In this document: positions 9,001-15,488 of the stretch, piece after piece
How the letters are laid out: every line of letters begins with the position of its first letter
Numbering within the stretch: position 1 is the stretch's first letter
Assembly (NCBI RefSeq): GCF_023371205.1
Contig: NZ_JAMCCO010000002.1
Span: 121,001-185,000, forward strand
From: Parvivirga hydrogeniphila
GTDB taxonomy: Bacteria > Actinomycetota > Coriobacteriia > Anaerosomatales > Anaerosomataceae
Direction: 5' to 3'
Length of the DNA stretch: 64,000 bases
Translations under genes and position numbers: made by a program
Notes under the pieces: generated by a model
Database searches by the model: none
The model's input: only the letters and a program-made list of their open reading frames with translations
Told to the model about the DNA's origin: nothing

Positions 9001-11710
9001 CAGCCGAGGCGGAAAGACCGCCCGTGAACGTGAAGTCCGATGCTTGCACGGTCGACGCGCTCAGCGGTTCGCTGAACACGACGTCCACGGTCGTCGTGTC
9101 CACCGCGGCAGCCGACACGATGCTCGGTCCGCGGGTGTCGACCTGTACGCCCGTCACGGCCGGTGAGAGGCCCGGGGCGTTGCCCGTCGCGTCTGACGCG
9201 CGCGCTTCGATGGTGTAGCTGTACGTCCCGATCTGCTCGTTTGCAGGCAGCGTCCACGAGTACGTCCAGTTCGCAGAACCGGTCGCCGCAAGCCACGTGT
9301 CGGAAGCGGCCACCCAGGTCGAGCCGTTCCAGTAACTGCCGTCTGAGCGCGTGATGCGGACCTGCACTGAGGCGACGCCCGAGCCCGTCAGCGGCCCGCC
9401 GCCGTCAGGATCGTCGCTCGCAGTGCCGCTGATGATGGTCGGCTGCGCCGTGGTGATGCTGCTCGGCGTCGGTGACAGGACGCTCACCACAGGCGAGTAC
9501 GCGTCGACTTCGAGCGTCTGACCGCCGTTCGCAGAGGTGATCGGCGAGGTCGTGAACGACACGGTCGCAGGCGCTGAGACCGTCACGTCACCGTCGACGA
9601 TCTGCGAGCCGACCGCGTGGCCGTTGCCTGCGAGCGCGCCGACGTCGTACACGATCCACACCCGGCGCGGCGAACCCGGCGAGACGGTGAGCGCCAGCCC
9701 GGAGAAGGTCGCGGTCGAGCCGCTCCCCTGCCCTGAGAACGCCTGCGCCGTGCCGACCTGCGAGTCACCTGCATCGAACACGTCGTCGCCGTCGTCCAGG
9801 TACAGCCGCACGCTCGACACGTCGTCCTGGAGCGTCGAGGTGGTGTCCAGTCCGCGCACGACGATCTGCGTGACCGTGACGTCGCCGTTCGACGCGCTCA
9901 GCTCAAACTGGTCGACGGCGTGCGTCGAGCTCCTGAGCACGTACACCTTCGCAGGCGGCACGTCCGCGCCGGGAGCGACCGATAGCGACGGAACCGGCTG
10001 GTAGCCCGTGAAAGAGCCTTGCGTGAGCTCGTTCGCGTTCCCGTAGACGTCTTGGATCTGGCCCGCCGACACCGACACCGTGTAGGACTGGCCTGGGGTC
10101 TGTTCGCTCGTGGTGAGCCGCACGGTCTTGTTGTCCGGCTGGAGGTTCGCCGCGCTGACCGTCAGGCCGGCGATCGTGAAGTCGCTCGCGCTGATGGAGG
10201 CGCCGTCCAGGTCCTCATCGAACACGACGTCCACGCTCGTCGCGCTGGTCGGCGGAGTCACAGAGGCGATGCTCGGACCCGTGTTGTCCACGCGCACGCC
10301 GGTCACGGGAGACGCGTCGGCGCCCTGGAGCCCGACGTTGTCGGTGGCACGCGCGGTGATGGTATACGTGTACTCCCGGTTCTGGCCCGCATCGAGAGAC
10401 CACGCGTACGTCCACGAGGTGGTGCCCGTGGCCGCATTCCACGTCTGCGACGCGGTCCAGCCCGTGCCATTCCAGTACTGGCCGTCTGAGCGCTGTATCG
10501 CGACCTGCACGCTCGCCACACCGGACCCGGAGCCGTCAGAGGCGGTGCCGGACACCGTCGCGGACGAGCCGGTGAGGACCGCGTTGTTCGCGGGACTCGT
10601 GGTGTCCGCAGTCGGAGGAGCGGCGTCGACCTGGAGGGTCTGGCCGGTGTTCGCCGAGATGATGTCGGTGAACGCGTTGACGGTCTGCCCCGCAGACACC
10701 GTCACGTCGCCGTTGTTGACCCGCGAGCCGAGCGCATGCCCGTCGACCGCAGAGGCCCCGATGTCGTACACGATCCAGATCTTGGCCGTCGTTCCGTCGG
10801 CGACAGTCAGGCCGAGCCCCCCGAACGTCGCAGTCGATCCCGATGCGTTGCCTGAGAAGGTCTGCGTCGTGCCGATCTGCGTGTCGCCGCCATCGAACAC
10901 GCCGTCACCGTCATCACGGTACAGCTTGACACCGGACACGTCGGTGAGAAGCGCCGCCGCCGTGTCGAGCCCGCGTACCACGATCTGCGTGACCGTTACG
11001 TCCCCGTTGCCGGCTTGCGCCGTCAGCGCGAGCTCGTCGACGACCCGGCCAGTCGCTCCCTGGCCGACGAACTGCTTGGCGGTCGGACGGCCGGGATCGG
11101 CGCCCTGCGCGACGGTGAGGGTGGGTGTGGCCGGTGTGTAGTCGACGACGACGGAGACCTCCGTTACCAGCACAGAAAGCGGATTCGAACCCTTAATGGC
11201 CTTGACGACGACTTGCAGGTTGTTGACGTCTGTGACGTCCCACGACGTGCCGTCGGGTGCATTCGCGGGCGACCACGAGTACGTCGCGTACGAGGTCGAA
11301 AGTGTGCGCCGGTTCGAATCGTACACCGGAGCTGCTCCGGCATTCGAATACCCGATGTCCATCTGGTCGTCGTCGAGCGTCCGCGCCACGACGTTGATGG
11401 TCACGCTGTTGATGGTGGCGTTCGCGACCGGAAGGTCGTCGATTGCCAGGTACATTGCCGCGTTGAGGCTGTTCGTCGAAGCGTACGTCGAATCGCCGTC
11501 GTTGGTGTCCATCGCATTCGCCCAGTCATCCGCCGTGGGCGAAGTGGACCAGTTCGCCACAGAAAAACCGTCTCCGCTCGGCGTGAGAGTGGCCGTATCC
11601 GCGGAGGCAGGAAGCACGAAGACGCCCGCTAAGGCGAGCGTCAACGCTGCAACAATCGCGCCAGCCGCAGCTGGATGCGCTTTCCACCAGCTGCGCACCG
11701 CTGCTACCAT
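1..11710 (-). CDS. Giant secreted multiheme c-type cytochrome, 3' end outside window
   Basis: The frame is open from an ATG at 11710 to the window edge (3903 residues seen, no stop). Residues 1-37 look like a Sec signal peptide (basic start, hydrophobic core, cut near ASA-DT). Residues about 38-190 form a beta-rich domain. About 190-1500 holds three related units, each with an Ig-like strand-rich stretch ending in a VWIVYDIGA-type motif, a GTASD motif and a TSPQTPGQ/TSEQTPGQ motif. A fibronectin type III domain lies at about 1510-1610. From residue 1623 there are 49 CxxCH heme motifs, about one per 47 residues: seven, then three complete sets of 14. The repeated marker PCYDCHNPHG ends at 2, 2063, 4034 and 6044. 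Hemes would be attached outside the membrane, so a surface electron conduit is inferred. The gene follows a TPR gene by 22 bp. No membrane anchor is seen; one could lie in the missing C-terminus. Confidence 0.93.
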   Translation of the reverse strand, partial: MVAAVRSWWKAHPAAAGAIVAALTLALAGVFVLPASADTATLTPSGDGFSVANWSTSPTADDWANAMDTNDGDSTYASTNSLNAAMYLAIDDLPVANATINSVTINVVARTLDDDQMDIGYSNAGAAPVYDSNRRTLSTSYATYSWSPANAPDGTSWDVTDVNNLQVVVKAIKGSNPLSVLVTEVSVVVDYTPATPTLTVAQGADPGRPTAKQFVGQGATGRVVDELALTAQAGNGDVTVTQIVVRGLDTAAALLTDVSGVKLYRDDGDGVFDGGDTQIGTTQTFSGNASGSTATFGGLGLTVADGTTAKIWIVYDIGASAVDGHALGSRVNNGDVTVSAGQTVNAFTDIISANTGQTLQVDAAPPTADTTSPANNAVLTGSSATVSGTASDGSGSGVASVQVAIQRSDGQYWNGTGWTASQTWNAATGTTSWTYAWSLDAGQNREYTYTITARATDNVGLQGADASPVTGVRVDNTGPSIASVTPPTSATSVDVVFDEDLDGASISASDFTIAGLTVSAANLQPDNKTVRLTTSEQTPGQSYTVSVSAGQIQDVYGNANELTQGSFTGYQPVPSLSVAPGADVPPAKVYVLRSSTHAVDQFELSASNGDVTVTQIVVRGLDTTSTLQDDVSSVRLYLDDGDDVFDAGDSQVGTAQAFSGQGSGSTATFSGLALTVSPGSPRRVWIVYDVGALAGNGHAVGSQIVDGDVTVSAPATVSFTTSPITSANGGQTLEVDAYSPVVSVLSPTPSSITTAQPTIISGTASDDPDGGGPLTGSGVASVQVRITRSDGSYWNGSTWVAASDTWLAATGSANWTYSWTLPANEQIGTYSYTIEARASDATGNAPGLSPAVTGVQVDTRGPSIVSAAAVDTTTVDVVFSEPLSASTVQASDFTFTGGLSASAAVLQADNVTVRVTTSPQTAGQSYVVQVAAGSLADAQGVGNPSTDSSFVGYTPPVEAALHPDGVLGSLGGYATQLGNNNWNVQPGGGTSSAEFVTALAASGDAIFAQANSSGGYLNLSIADLASTPQQILSVDLVFWAQATGSARPLSASVYESSSSSTIMANSDFTITVSGSYQQYAVTDIPDPGGDGWTLDELNALAVQLNETGQGGTTAQIDELYLRVTYVPLSGAVLSVVQSSGAADRPSGTVYVTQAQSAVVDAYELSASGGPVSVSQIDVTGLDTANTLQTDVTAVRIFEDTDADGLFYDDGADTLVGSATFDGDVSGVAKASVTGLNYLVPDGATKRLWVVYQIGASALDGHAVGSRLQSSGIQVSSGSVNAFADIDSAASGSTLAIDAAGPTVTISQPADASVLTGTSTTIAGTASDGGSGVNAVQVRIGRSDGTWWDDSSKSFTPVEVWNNANGAESWTFVWGPHASGQNREYLYSISARGVDNVSNTGATESRSVRIDNQGPAVSSASALNETTVDVLFSEPLDPATVEASDFSIPGLTISDAVVQSGDARVRLTTSPQTPGQAYTVSVLADAVVDPYGNGSRASSAGFLGYGGGEDTQPPSMPSSVVATAGTAPPVIAVISWSASTDNVGVTGYRVYRATSETGEYRPLGTTTSLSFSDVTGVPGQSYWYKVSAYDAAGNESALSAAVGPVTATWKQAPHATYTSSTRFCAFCHEPHQAATQHAILRDAGEAPSANSTCYVCHDGSGASTNVKTGPENSFALTSGHSLEETTTDPDLTNDCASCHGPHGDYTVKPMLPRSTINSVSVAAADNTWCFACHNATNDWYGPGYPSVSAPVKDGSGYPVSGTFPGPSTYTSPTANAHASIPGTASAGREDGDCLYCHASHRSATQYDALIATFTAPTTATVTQDQTTGDFAWLCFECHGSKGHSVLGTSPAGIVDIQQFVTAGAPRSGHRIKTAGGRLPAGAPLPCYDCHNPHGSTRGNARLLSDERGRALETSTAAGVRAFCFTCHSSSDGMVWDSVAATYTAVGTDSIEGLRRDGSVPAGNVLRLPNVSGHGWEDARSCYQCHGSSYAPGGNNVHNPSGGVSGGGQPCYTCHAVYQQYMEDGSGSKSGDNRATVHHHVLGGAAGDGDIAPATSTAYPTSQDDVYCVSCHTDHNYFNGSPAANLRASIASSDGTPTVATDFVDGAGSGICVSCHQTSRAKDVVDQKTDGTFVTQPISGAAFDVSAHQYGVASEFGSGNTFSADCSKCHNDEQAKDFQTSTYRFGTHYSASSRILSAFGAEATETVGKWHCYGCHSEAGGFPNAKTVPGRDWYGSAGATMAAIAERVYDQFETVGQPPGSSHPLGTGAGTVVCESCHNPHVVRSQEGSRVTDPENTLRPAPYSTTIQKAAFCFNCHDGSGVTYQSNDTTYVPASVTMVDPADDKGAYAARGHWSAWGAISAGEIVPCGTCHDNHGSSAPKLLGEYDAATGQNRIGSTSITANDNTVCRACHTTMSTDFPASEAQRATNGYLDTGTWPGFGTYDVIYTPVTHTGSPHTAAEAVWPSSGYAPGDCKNCHDVHGTANTYDELVATFDPSSPNDDQFELCFTCHDGTKGTDIKGLYPVSAGGTNASLRSGHRVVSSVAGAKLAQGQAVPCYDCHNPHGSASAYALQVRDIGDGAGEINVSTVDGRRKFCFACHTPQDTTNGWSGSAWVAVGTTTVEGLRRDGSDGSRLKLPSISMDGHKQGDTQDCYGCHGGPTASSTNNVHNPTGGVSNGGADCYGCHATYQGYMEDGSGTKTGANRTTVYHHVLGSATYDGDKAFAPGAYPSSTTDVYCLSCHVDHDKFNPSASSNLRPDLATANPAGTNTDYSTSTNTGVCTKCHAASLAKDTTNRKNDGRTATPKIVEGAGAGQFGTSAHSYAATSTFGDSTTFYANCSKCHNDEDASAYKTAQRSTYRFGPHWSTAQHIVSALGGAVTDQLQEEHCYRCHSLPTDGLAGTKKSVAGKDWYGVADMPTAGSELVYQQFALASKHPVVAAGGDSVECESCHNAHAVSASARVSDPDNTYNLAAYGTVAEKSAFCLKCHDGALPSRTISGATYVPYTVTQADAATNNKSTYAARGHWSASGSISAAETKSCAECHDNHGSAYPKLLGAYDPATKTNRINGQAITGNNNTVCQACHNAASTGYPAGTRDASGYIADGTWPGFTTYNASAHTTANGGGSSSLPNMPAAGDCKVCHDVHGTANTYDELRATYGSADFVLCFECHDADGPAARNIKGYYPISVGGAGGGSGHRIATSGGTLTVNDALPCYDCHNPHGSSAADFMLQVRDYGDAPGEITHNDPNASDGTNLRRFCFLCHSSSDGQVWDPGTSSYVAVGTDLVEGLRRDGTILAGQTAPSGYTHNWLKLKALSGSPDPHSSTSTKPCYDCHGRDYSTAASNNVHNPSGGVSSGGQECYGCHAYQAYMEDGSGTKTGANRTTVYHHVLGGTMSATYYDGDLAPNTGAYPDLTNSTRTDVFCVSCHSDHNYFNASKSGNLRTSVTAAGSSVTNRDFPGSGTYGVCVSCHDQSLAKDTVNRKSDGRTATPIIAGAGFDVSAHDYEATSTFSDSTTFYANCSKCHNDEQTKDWQSGTGKQFGPHWSTAQHIVSALGGAVTDQLQEEHCYRCHSLPTDGLAGTKKSVAGKDWYGVADMPTAGSELVYQQFALASKHPVVAAGGDSVECESCHNAHAVSASARVSDPDNTYNLAAYGTVAEKSAFCLKCHDGALPSRTISGATYVPYTVTQADAATNNKSTYAARGHWSASGSISAAETKSCAECHDNHGSAYPKLLGAYDPATKTNRINGQAITGNNNTVCQACHNAASTGYPTFTPETGTGYPMDGTWPGMTVYSGANGIHRSDGDGQLVVWPGSSFTDGDCKNCHDVHGTANTYDELRGTFTKANFGNCFTCHDGDPSSVNIKQYYPTTNGGDQTQAADTNYGHKIQTPGGNLTAGDGLPCYDCH
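405..1099. repeat. Long direct repeat inside the cytochrome gene, copy 1
   Basis: These about 695 bp read as identical to 2442-3136, offset 2037 bp, and cover hemes 42-46. The flanks diverge at once on both sides. A 14-heme module is therefore duplicated by recent copying or gene conversion, because other module pairs share protein sequence but not identical DNA. Confidence 0.9.
2442..3136. repeat. Long direct repeat inside the cytochrome gene, copy 2
   Basis: Partner of 405-1099 (hemes 28-32). The identity includes third codon positions throughout, so the copying event is recent compared with the age of the modules. A repeat this long can also cause misassembly with short reads. Confidence 0.9.
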
Positions 11711-11732
11711 GCCTCACGCTCCCGCGCGAACC

Positions 11733-12428
11733 TCATCTGGATCCTTCCAAAGCAGCGAGCCGAGCCTTCAGCTGCTCGTCGTTGGGGGTAAGATGCAGCG
11801 CCTCCTTGAGCATCGCCCGCGCGTTCTCGTAATTGCGTAGCCCCTCGTACGCGGACGCCATCGCGGCGTACACCTGTGCCTTCTGCGCTTCGTCGAGGGC
11901 GCCGTCTGCCACCACGGTCTGCCACTGCTCGATCGCGTCCTCATAGCGCCCGACCTGCACGTACGTCCTTGCGAGCTCATCGGCATACGCGCGGTCCTTC
12001 TTGAGAGAGACCGCCTTCTCGAAGTGCGTGATGGCATCTGCCGTGCGCCCGATCAGCCGCTCCAGGACCGCCATCCGGTAGAACGATTCGTGGTCCTTCG
12101 GGTCGGCCCCTACCACCTCAGAGAACACCGCGATGGCCTCTTCGTTCTTGCCCTGGGCCGCAAGCGTCATCGCGAGGAGCTTCTTGGCTTCGATGCTTCC
12201 CGGGTTCGACACCAGCACGTCGGACGCCATCTGCTCGGCTTCAGCGAACTTGCCGTCGTTGTACGCTTGAGACGCAGCTTCAAGCGATGCTTCGCGCTGC
12301 GCCTTGCCTTCGGGTGCCGACCAGACCTTCCAGCCCACGAATGCAAGGGCAGCAACGACGACGACGAGAACGACCACGACGGCGACGGGGCGAAGCACTT
12401 TTCTTGGTGTCGTTCGCTCGACGTGCAC
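11733..12428 (-). CDS. Membrane-anchored TPR protein
   Basis: 231 residues. A basic start is followed by one hydrophobic helix (about residues 16-36, rich in V and A), then about 180 residues of helical pairs with TPR-like spacing, for example NPGSIEAKKLLAMTL, DPKDHESFYRMAVLE and TPNDEQLKARLAALE. The GTG at 12428 is preferred because GGGAGG sits 7 nt upstream; an in-frame GTG at 12443 lies within that site. TPR proteins bind other proteins, so a role in folding, heme loading or export of the cytochrome encoded 22 bp downstream is inferred from position only. It would be an N-in, C-out anchored protein. Confidence 0.85.
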   Translation of the reverse strand: MHVERTTPRKVLRPVAVVVVLVVVVAALAFVGWKVWSAPEGKAQREASLEAASQAYNDGKFAEAEQMASDVLVSNPGSIEAKKLLAMTLAAQGKNEEAIAVFSEVVGADPKDHESFYRMAVLERLIGRTADAITHFEKAVSLKKDRAYADELARTYVQVGRYEDAIEQWQTVVADGALDEAQKAQVYAAMASAYEGLRNYENARAMLKEALHLTPNDEQLKARLAALEGSR

Positions 12429-12495
12429 GGCAACGCCTCCCACAGGGTACCGAGGACCAATCCGGTTCCCCGTTCGCTAAGCATCAATAACAAAC

Positions 12496-12525
12496 ACTAT
12501 ACCAACCTGCGGCACCTTCTGCCAT
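12496..12525 (-). promoter_or_regulatory. Putative promoter of the TPR-cytochrome operon
   Basis: On the minus strand, ATGGCA (12525-12520) is 18 bp from TATAGT (12501-12496). That is 4/6 and 5/6 matches to the housekeeping sigma boxes. A leader of about 60 nt would follow. Judged by eye. Confidence 0.45.
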
Positions 12526-12570
12526 CAGCACCACGGGGGCCGAATCGCTCGTCGTGCACAGACCGACGCC

Positions 12571-13185
12571 TCACGCGCGCGGGAAGAAGGGGTTGATCCG
12601 GCGCTCACGACCGATGGTGGTGTCCGGGCCGTGACCTGGGTGCACGACCGTCTCGTCTGGAAGCGCCGCGAGCCGCGCGATGGAACGCGCCATCGTCCGG
12701 GCGTCTCCGCCGGGAAAGTCGGTGCGACCGACGCTTCCCGCGAACAGCGTATCGCCGCTGAACAGGTGGCCGTCGCCGTGAAGGCAGATCGAGCCCGGGG
12801 TGTGCCCGGGCGTATGGAGCACCGCCAGCTCGACGCCTGCCGCCTCAACGACGTCTCCGTCTTTCAGCAGCCGGTCGGCCGGCGGCGCGGCCACCTCGAA
12901 GCCGAACACGCGACCGCCGTTGCGCTCAGCAGAGTTGATCGCGTGCGCGTCTGCCTCGTGCACGCAGACCGGCGCGCCCTTCTGCGCGGCAAGCGCCGCC
13001 ACCGCGCCGATGTGGTCGAAGTGGCCGTGCGTGAGCACGATCGCCTCCACGCGCCGCGGCCCGATGATGCCCAGCAGCCGCACCGGCTCGCCTGCCGGGT
13101 CGATGACGAGCACGCGCTTCGCATCCGAAGACACCAGCCAGCAGTTCGTCTCCAAAGGACCGACGATGAGGCGCTCGACGATCAC
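12571..13185 (-). CDS. Metallo-beta-lactamase-fold hydrolase (glyoxalase II-like)
   Basis: 204 residues. The metal-binding motif THGHFDHIG is near residue 53, with further ligands at HTPGHTPG (about 125-132), FSGDTLF (Asp, about 143) and HPGHGPDT (about 182). This compact form is usual for prokaryotic glyoxalase II-like MBL enzymes, which hydrolyse thioesters such as S-lactoylglutathione; with no glutathione expected here, the true substrate is unknown. Its ATG overlaps the rel stop by 4 nt (ATGA), so it is translated with rel. Cytoplasmic; no signal peptide. Confidence 0.88.
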   Translation of the reverse strand: MIVERLIVGPLETNCWLVSSDAKRVLVIDPAGEPVRLLGIIGPRRVEAIVLTHGHFDHIGAVAALAAQKGAPVCVHEADAHAINSAERNGGRVFGFEVAAPPADRLLKDGDVVEAAGVELAVLHTPGHTPGSICLHGDGHLFSGDTLFAGSVGRTDFPGGDARTMARSIARLAALPDETVVHPGHGPDTTIGRERRINPFFPRA

Positions 13186-15395
13186 GACCGCCTCCGTTTC
13201 GCGCCGTTCGGCTCCGGCAGGCTGCGGCGTGCGTCGAACACGCCGCCGACGCCGCGCACCGAGTTCAGCACCTTGGTGAGCTGGTCCATGCTGCCCAGCT
13301 CGAGCAAGAACCGCATGGTGGCGATTCCCTGGCGGTCGGTCGAGACCGACGCCGAAAGCACGTTCACGCCAGCGTCAGCGAGCGCGACCGACACGTCTTG
13401 GAGCAGCCGCGTGCGGTCGAGCGCTTCGATGAGGATCTCGACCTGGTAGACGCTCGCCGCCCCCGTGTCCCACTCCACCGCGATGATGCGCTCCGGCTGG
13501 CTCAGCAGCTCCCGCGCGTTCGGGCAGTCTTTGCGGTGCACCGACACGCCGCGACCGCGCGTGACGAAGCCGACGATCTCGTCGCCTGGGACGGGGTTGC
13601 AGCAGCGCGCGAGGCGGATGAGCAGGTCGTCCACGCCAGCGACGCGCACGCCCGCGGTCGCGCGCCGACGCTTCGCGCGTGGCGGCGTCATGGGCCTGTC
13701 GAGCGGCAGGCCAGCGGGCCTCTCCTCCACCGGCGGCTGCACGACCCCCTCGCGCGCGAGGTGCTTGATGAGCTTCGTGGCGACCTGCCGGGGGCTTTGC
13801 TTGCCCGCGCCGATCTGCGCGAGGAGGTCGTCGGCGCTCCCGACGTTCATCTCCTTCGCCACAGCCTCCAGCGCCTTGGCGACACCGTGGCTCCCCAGTC
13901 CGAGACCGTGCTTGCGCAGCGCCTTCAGGAGCTCCTCGCGCCCGGTCTGCAGGTCGTCGACGCGCGCAACCTTGCTGAAGTACGCCTTGATCTTCGAGCG
14001 CGCAGACGACGTCTTGACGATAGCGAGCCAGTCGCGGGACGGGCTCGCATTCTTCGCGGTGAGGATCTCGACGCGGTCGCCCATCTGCAGTTCGTACGAG
14101 AGCGGCACGATGCTGCCGTTCACCTTCGCGCCCACGCAGTGGTTCCCGACCTCGGTGTGGATGGCGTACGCGAAGTCGATCGGCGTCGAGCCCTTCCTGA
14201 GCGAGATGACATCGCCTTTCGGCGTGAAGACGAAGACCTCGTCTTCGAACAGGTCGATCTTGAGGGCCTCCATGAACTCGCGCGGGTCTTTGAGCTCGGT
14301 CTGCCACTCGAGCATCTGGCGCAACCACGCGAGCCGCTCGTCGAACGACTCGTCCTTGCCGCCTTCTTTGTACCGCCAGTGCGCCGCGATGCCGTACTCG
14401 GCAGTCCTGTGCATCTCCTCCGTGCGGATCTGGATCTCGAGCGGCCGGCCAGCGGGGCCGATGACGGTGGTGTGGAGCGACTGGTACATGTTGAACTTCG
14501 GCATCGCCACGTAGTCCTTGAAGCGCCCCGGGACCGGCTTCCAGATGGAGTGCACCGTGCCGAGCGCACCGTAGCAGTCCTTGACCGACCCGACGATGAC
14601 GCGAAGCGCGATGAGGTCGTAGATCTCTGAGAAGTCTTTCCCGCGCTGGGTCATCTTCTGGTAGATGCTGTACAGGTGCTTGGGTCGACCGGAGATCTCC
14701 GAGGCGATGCCGACGGCCTCGAGCTCGCTTCTGAGCTGCTGGATCACCTGCTCCAGGTACTCCTCGCGGGCAGCGCGGCTCTCGGCCACCATCCGCTGGA
14801 TCTGGTTGAACTTCTTCGGCTCCAGGTAGAAGAACGCCAGGTCTTCGAGCTCCCACTTGATCTGCGAGATGCCGAGGCGATGCGCAAGCGGCGCGTAGAT
14901 CTCCATCGTCTCGATGGCCTTCTCGCGCTGCTTCTCGGGCGGAAGCGCCGACAGCGTCCGCATGTTGTGCAGGCGGTCAGCGAGCTTGATGAGGATGACC
15001 CGGATGTCCTTGGCCATCGCGATGAGCATCTTGCGCAGGTTCTGCGACTGCGCCTCGGCCACCGTCGAGTACTTGATGCGGCCGAGCTTGGTGACGCCGT
15101 CGACGAGCGCGGCGACCTCGGGGCCGAACCGGGCGCGGATCTCGGCGAGCTTCACGCCGCTGTCCTCGACGACGTCGTGCAGGAGCGCGGCCTCAAGCGT
15201 GATGGTATCGAGGTGGAGCTCGGCGAGGATCTTGGTGACCTCGAGCGGGTGCGAGACGAACTCCTCGCCCGACTTGCGCACCTGGCCGGCGTGCTTCTCG
15301 AGCGCGAACTCGTACGCAGCGCGCAGCCCCGCCAGGTCAGCGCCTGGGCTGTAAGACTGCACGATGGCCTCGATCGACTCGACGGTCGTCGGCAC
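13182..15395 (-). CDS. rel: Bifunctional (p)ppGpp synthetase/hydrolase
   Basis: 737 residues, a normal length. Order: HD hydrolase domain (HDVVEDS near residue 73), synthetase domain (GRFKDYVAMPK near 282, EIQIRTEEMH near 322), TGS domain (about 388-450, VFVFTPKGDVI), a helical and zinc-finger region, and a C-terminal ACT domain (about 655-730). The intact HD ligands and the RFKD form of the synthetase loop indicate a true two-way Rel rather than a synthetase-only RelA. It makes and degrades the stringent-response alarmone. GTG start with GAGGTGA upstream. The next gene is coupled through a 4-nt overlap. Confidence 0.96.
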   Translation of the reverse strand: MPTTVESIEAIVQSYSPGADLAGLRAAYEFALEKHAGQVRKSGEEFVSHPLEVTKILAELHLDTITLEAALLHDVVEDSGVKLAEIRARFGPEVAALVDGVTKLGRIKYSTVAEAQSQNLRKMLIAMAKDIRVILIKLADRLHNMRTLSALPPEKQREKAIETMEIYAPLAHRLGISQIKWELEDLAFFYLEPKKFNQIQRMVAESRAAREEYLEQVIQQLRSELEAVGIASEISGRPKHLYSIYQKMTQRGKDFSEIYDLIALRVIVGSVKDCYGALGTVHSIWKPVPGRFKDYVAMPKFNMYQSLHTTVIGPAGRPLEIQIRTEEMHRTAEYGIAAHWRYKEGGKDESFDERLAWLRQMLEWQTELKDPREFMEALKIDLFEDEVFVFTPKGDVISLRKGSTPIDFAYAIHTEVGNHCVGAKVNGSIVPLSYELQMGDRVEILTAKNASPSRDWLAIVKTSSARSKIKAYFSKVARVDDLQTGREELLKALRKHGLGLGSHGVAKALEAVAKEMNVGSADDLLAQIGAGKQSPRQVATKLIKHLAREGVVQPPVEERPAGLPLDRPMTPPRAKRRRATAGVRVAGVDDLLIRLARCCNPVPGDEIVGFVTRGRGVSVHRKDCPNARELLSQPERIIAVEWDTGAASVYQVEILIEALDRTRLLQDVSVALADAGVNVLSASVSTDRQGIATMRFLLELGSMDQLTKVLNSVRGVGGVFDARRSLPEPNGAKRRRS

Positions 15396-15419
15396 GCGCT
15401 CACCTCGATGCCTGGGTGC

Positions 15420-15458
15420 CCGCTCGCACAGTGTGCGCGAGCGGTAGACGTAAGTATA
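15420..15458 (-). promoter_or_regulatory. Leader of rel: -10-like box and hairpin
   Basis: TATACT (15458-15453, minus) is a 5/6 match to a -10 box, but no convincing -35 was found. Between it and the rel GTG lies an inverted repeat, CCGCTCGC with GCGAGCGG (15421-15444). It could be the end of the recJ transcript or a leader structure. Confidence 0.35.
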
Positions 15459-15488
15459 CGCGCTGCCCGGAGCCGCGCGCGGAAGGCC

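Noticed and set aside
12426..12530. Sigma-54 promoter or cyclic-di-GMP riboswitch before the cytochrome operon
   Set aside because: The GG and GC elements do not have proper spacing, and the leader of about 60 nt is too short for the riboswitch.
13375..14856. 493-residue minus frame and 410-residue plus frame over rel
   Set aside because: Alternate frames of rel; no ribosome sites and composition typical of shadows.
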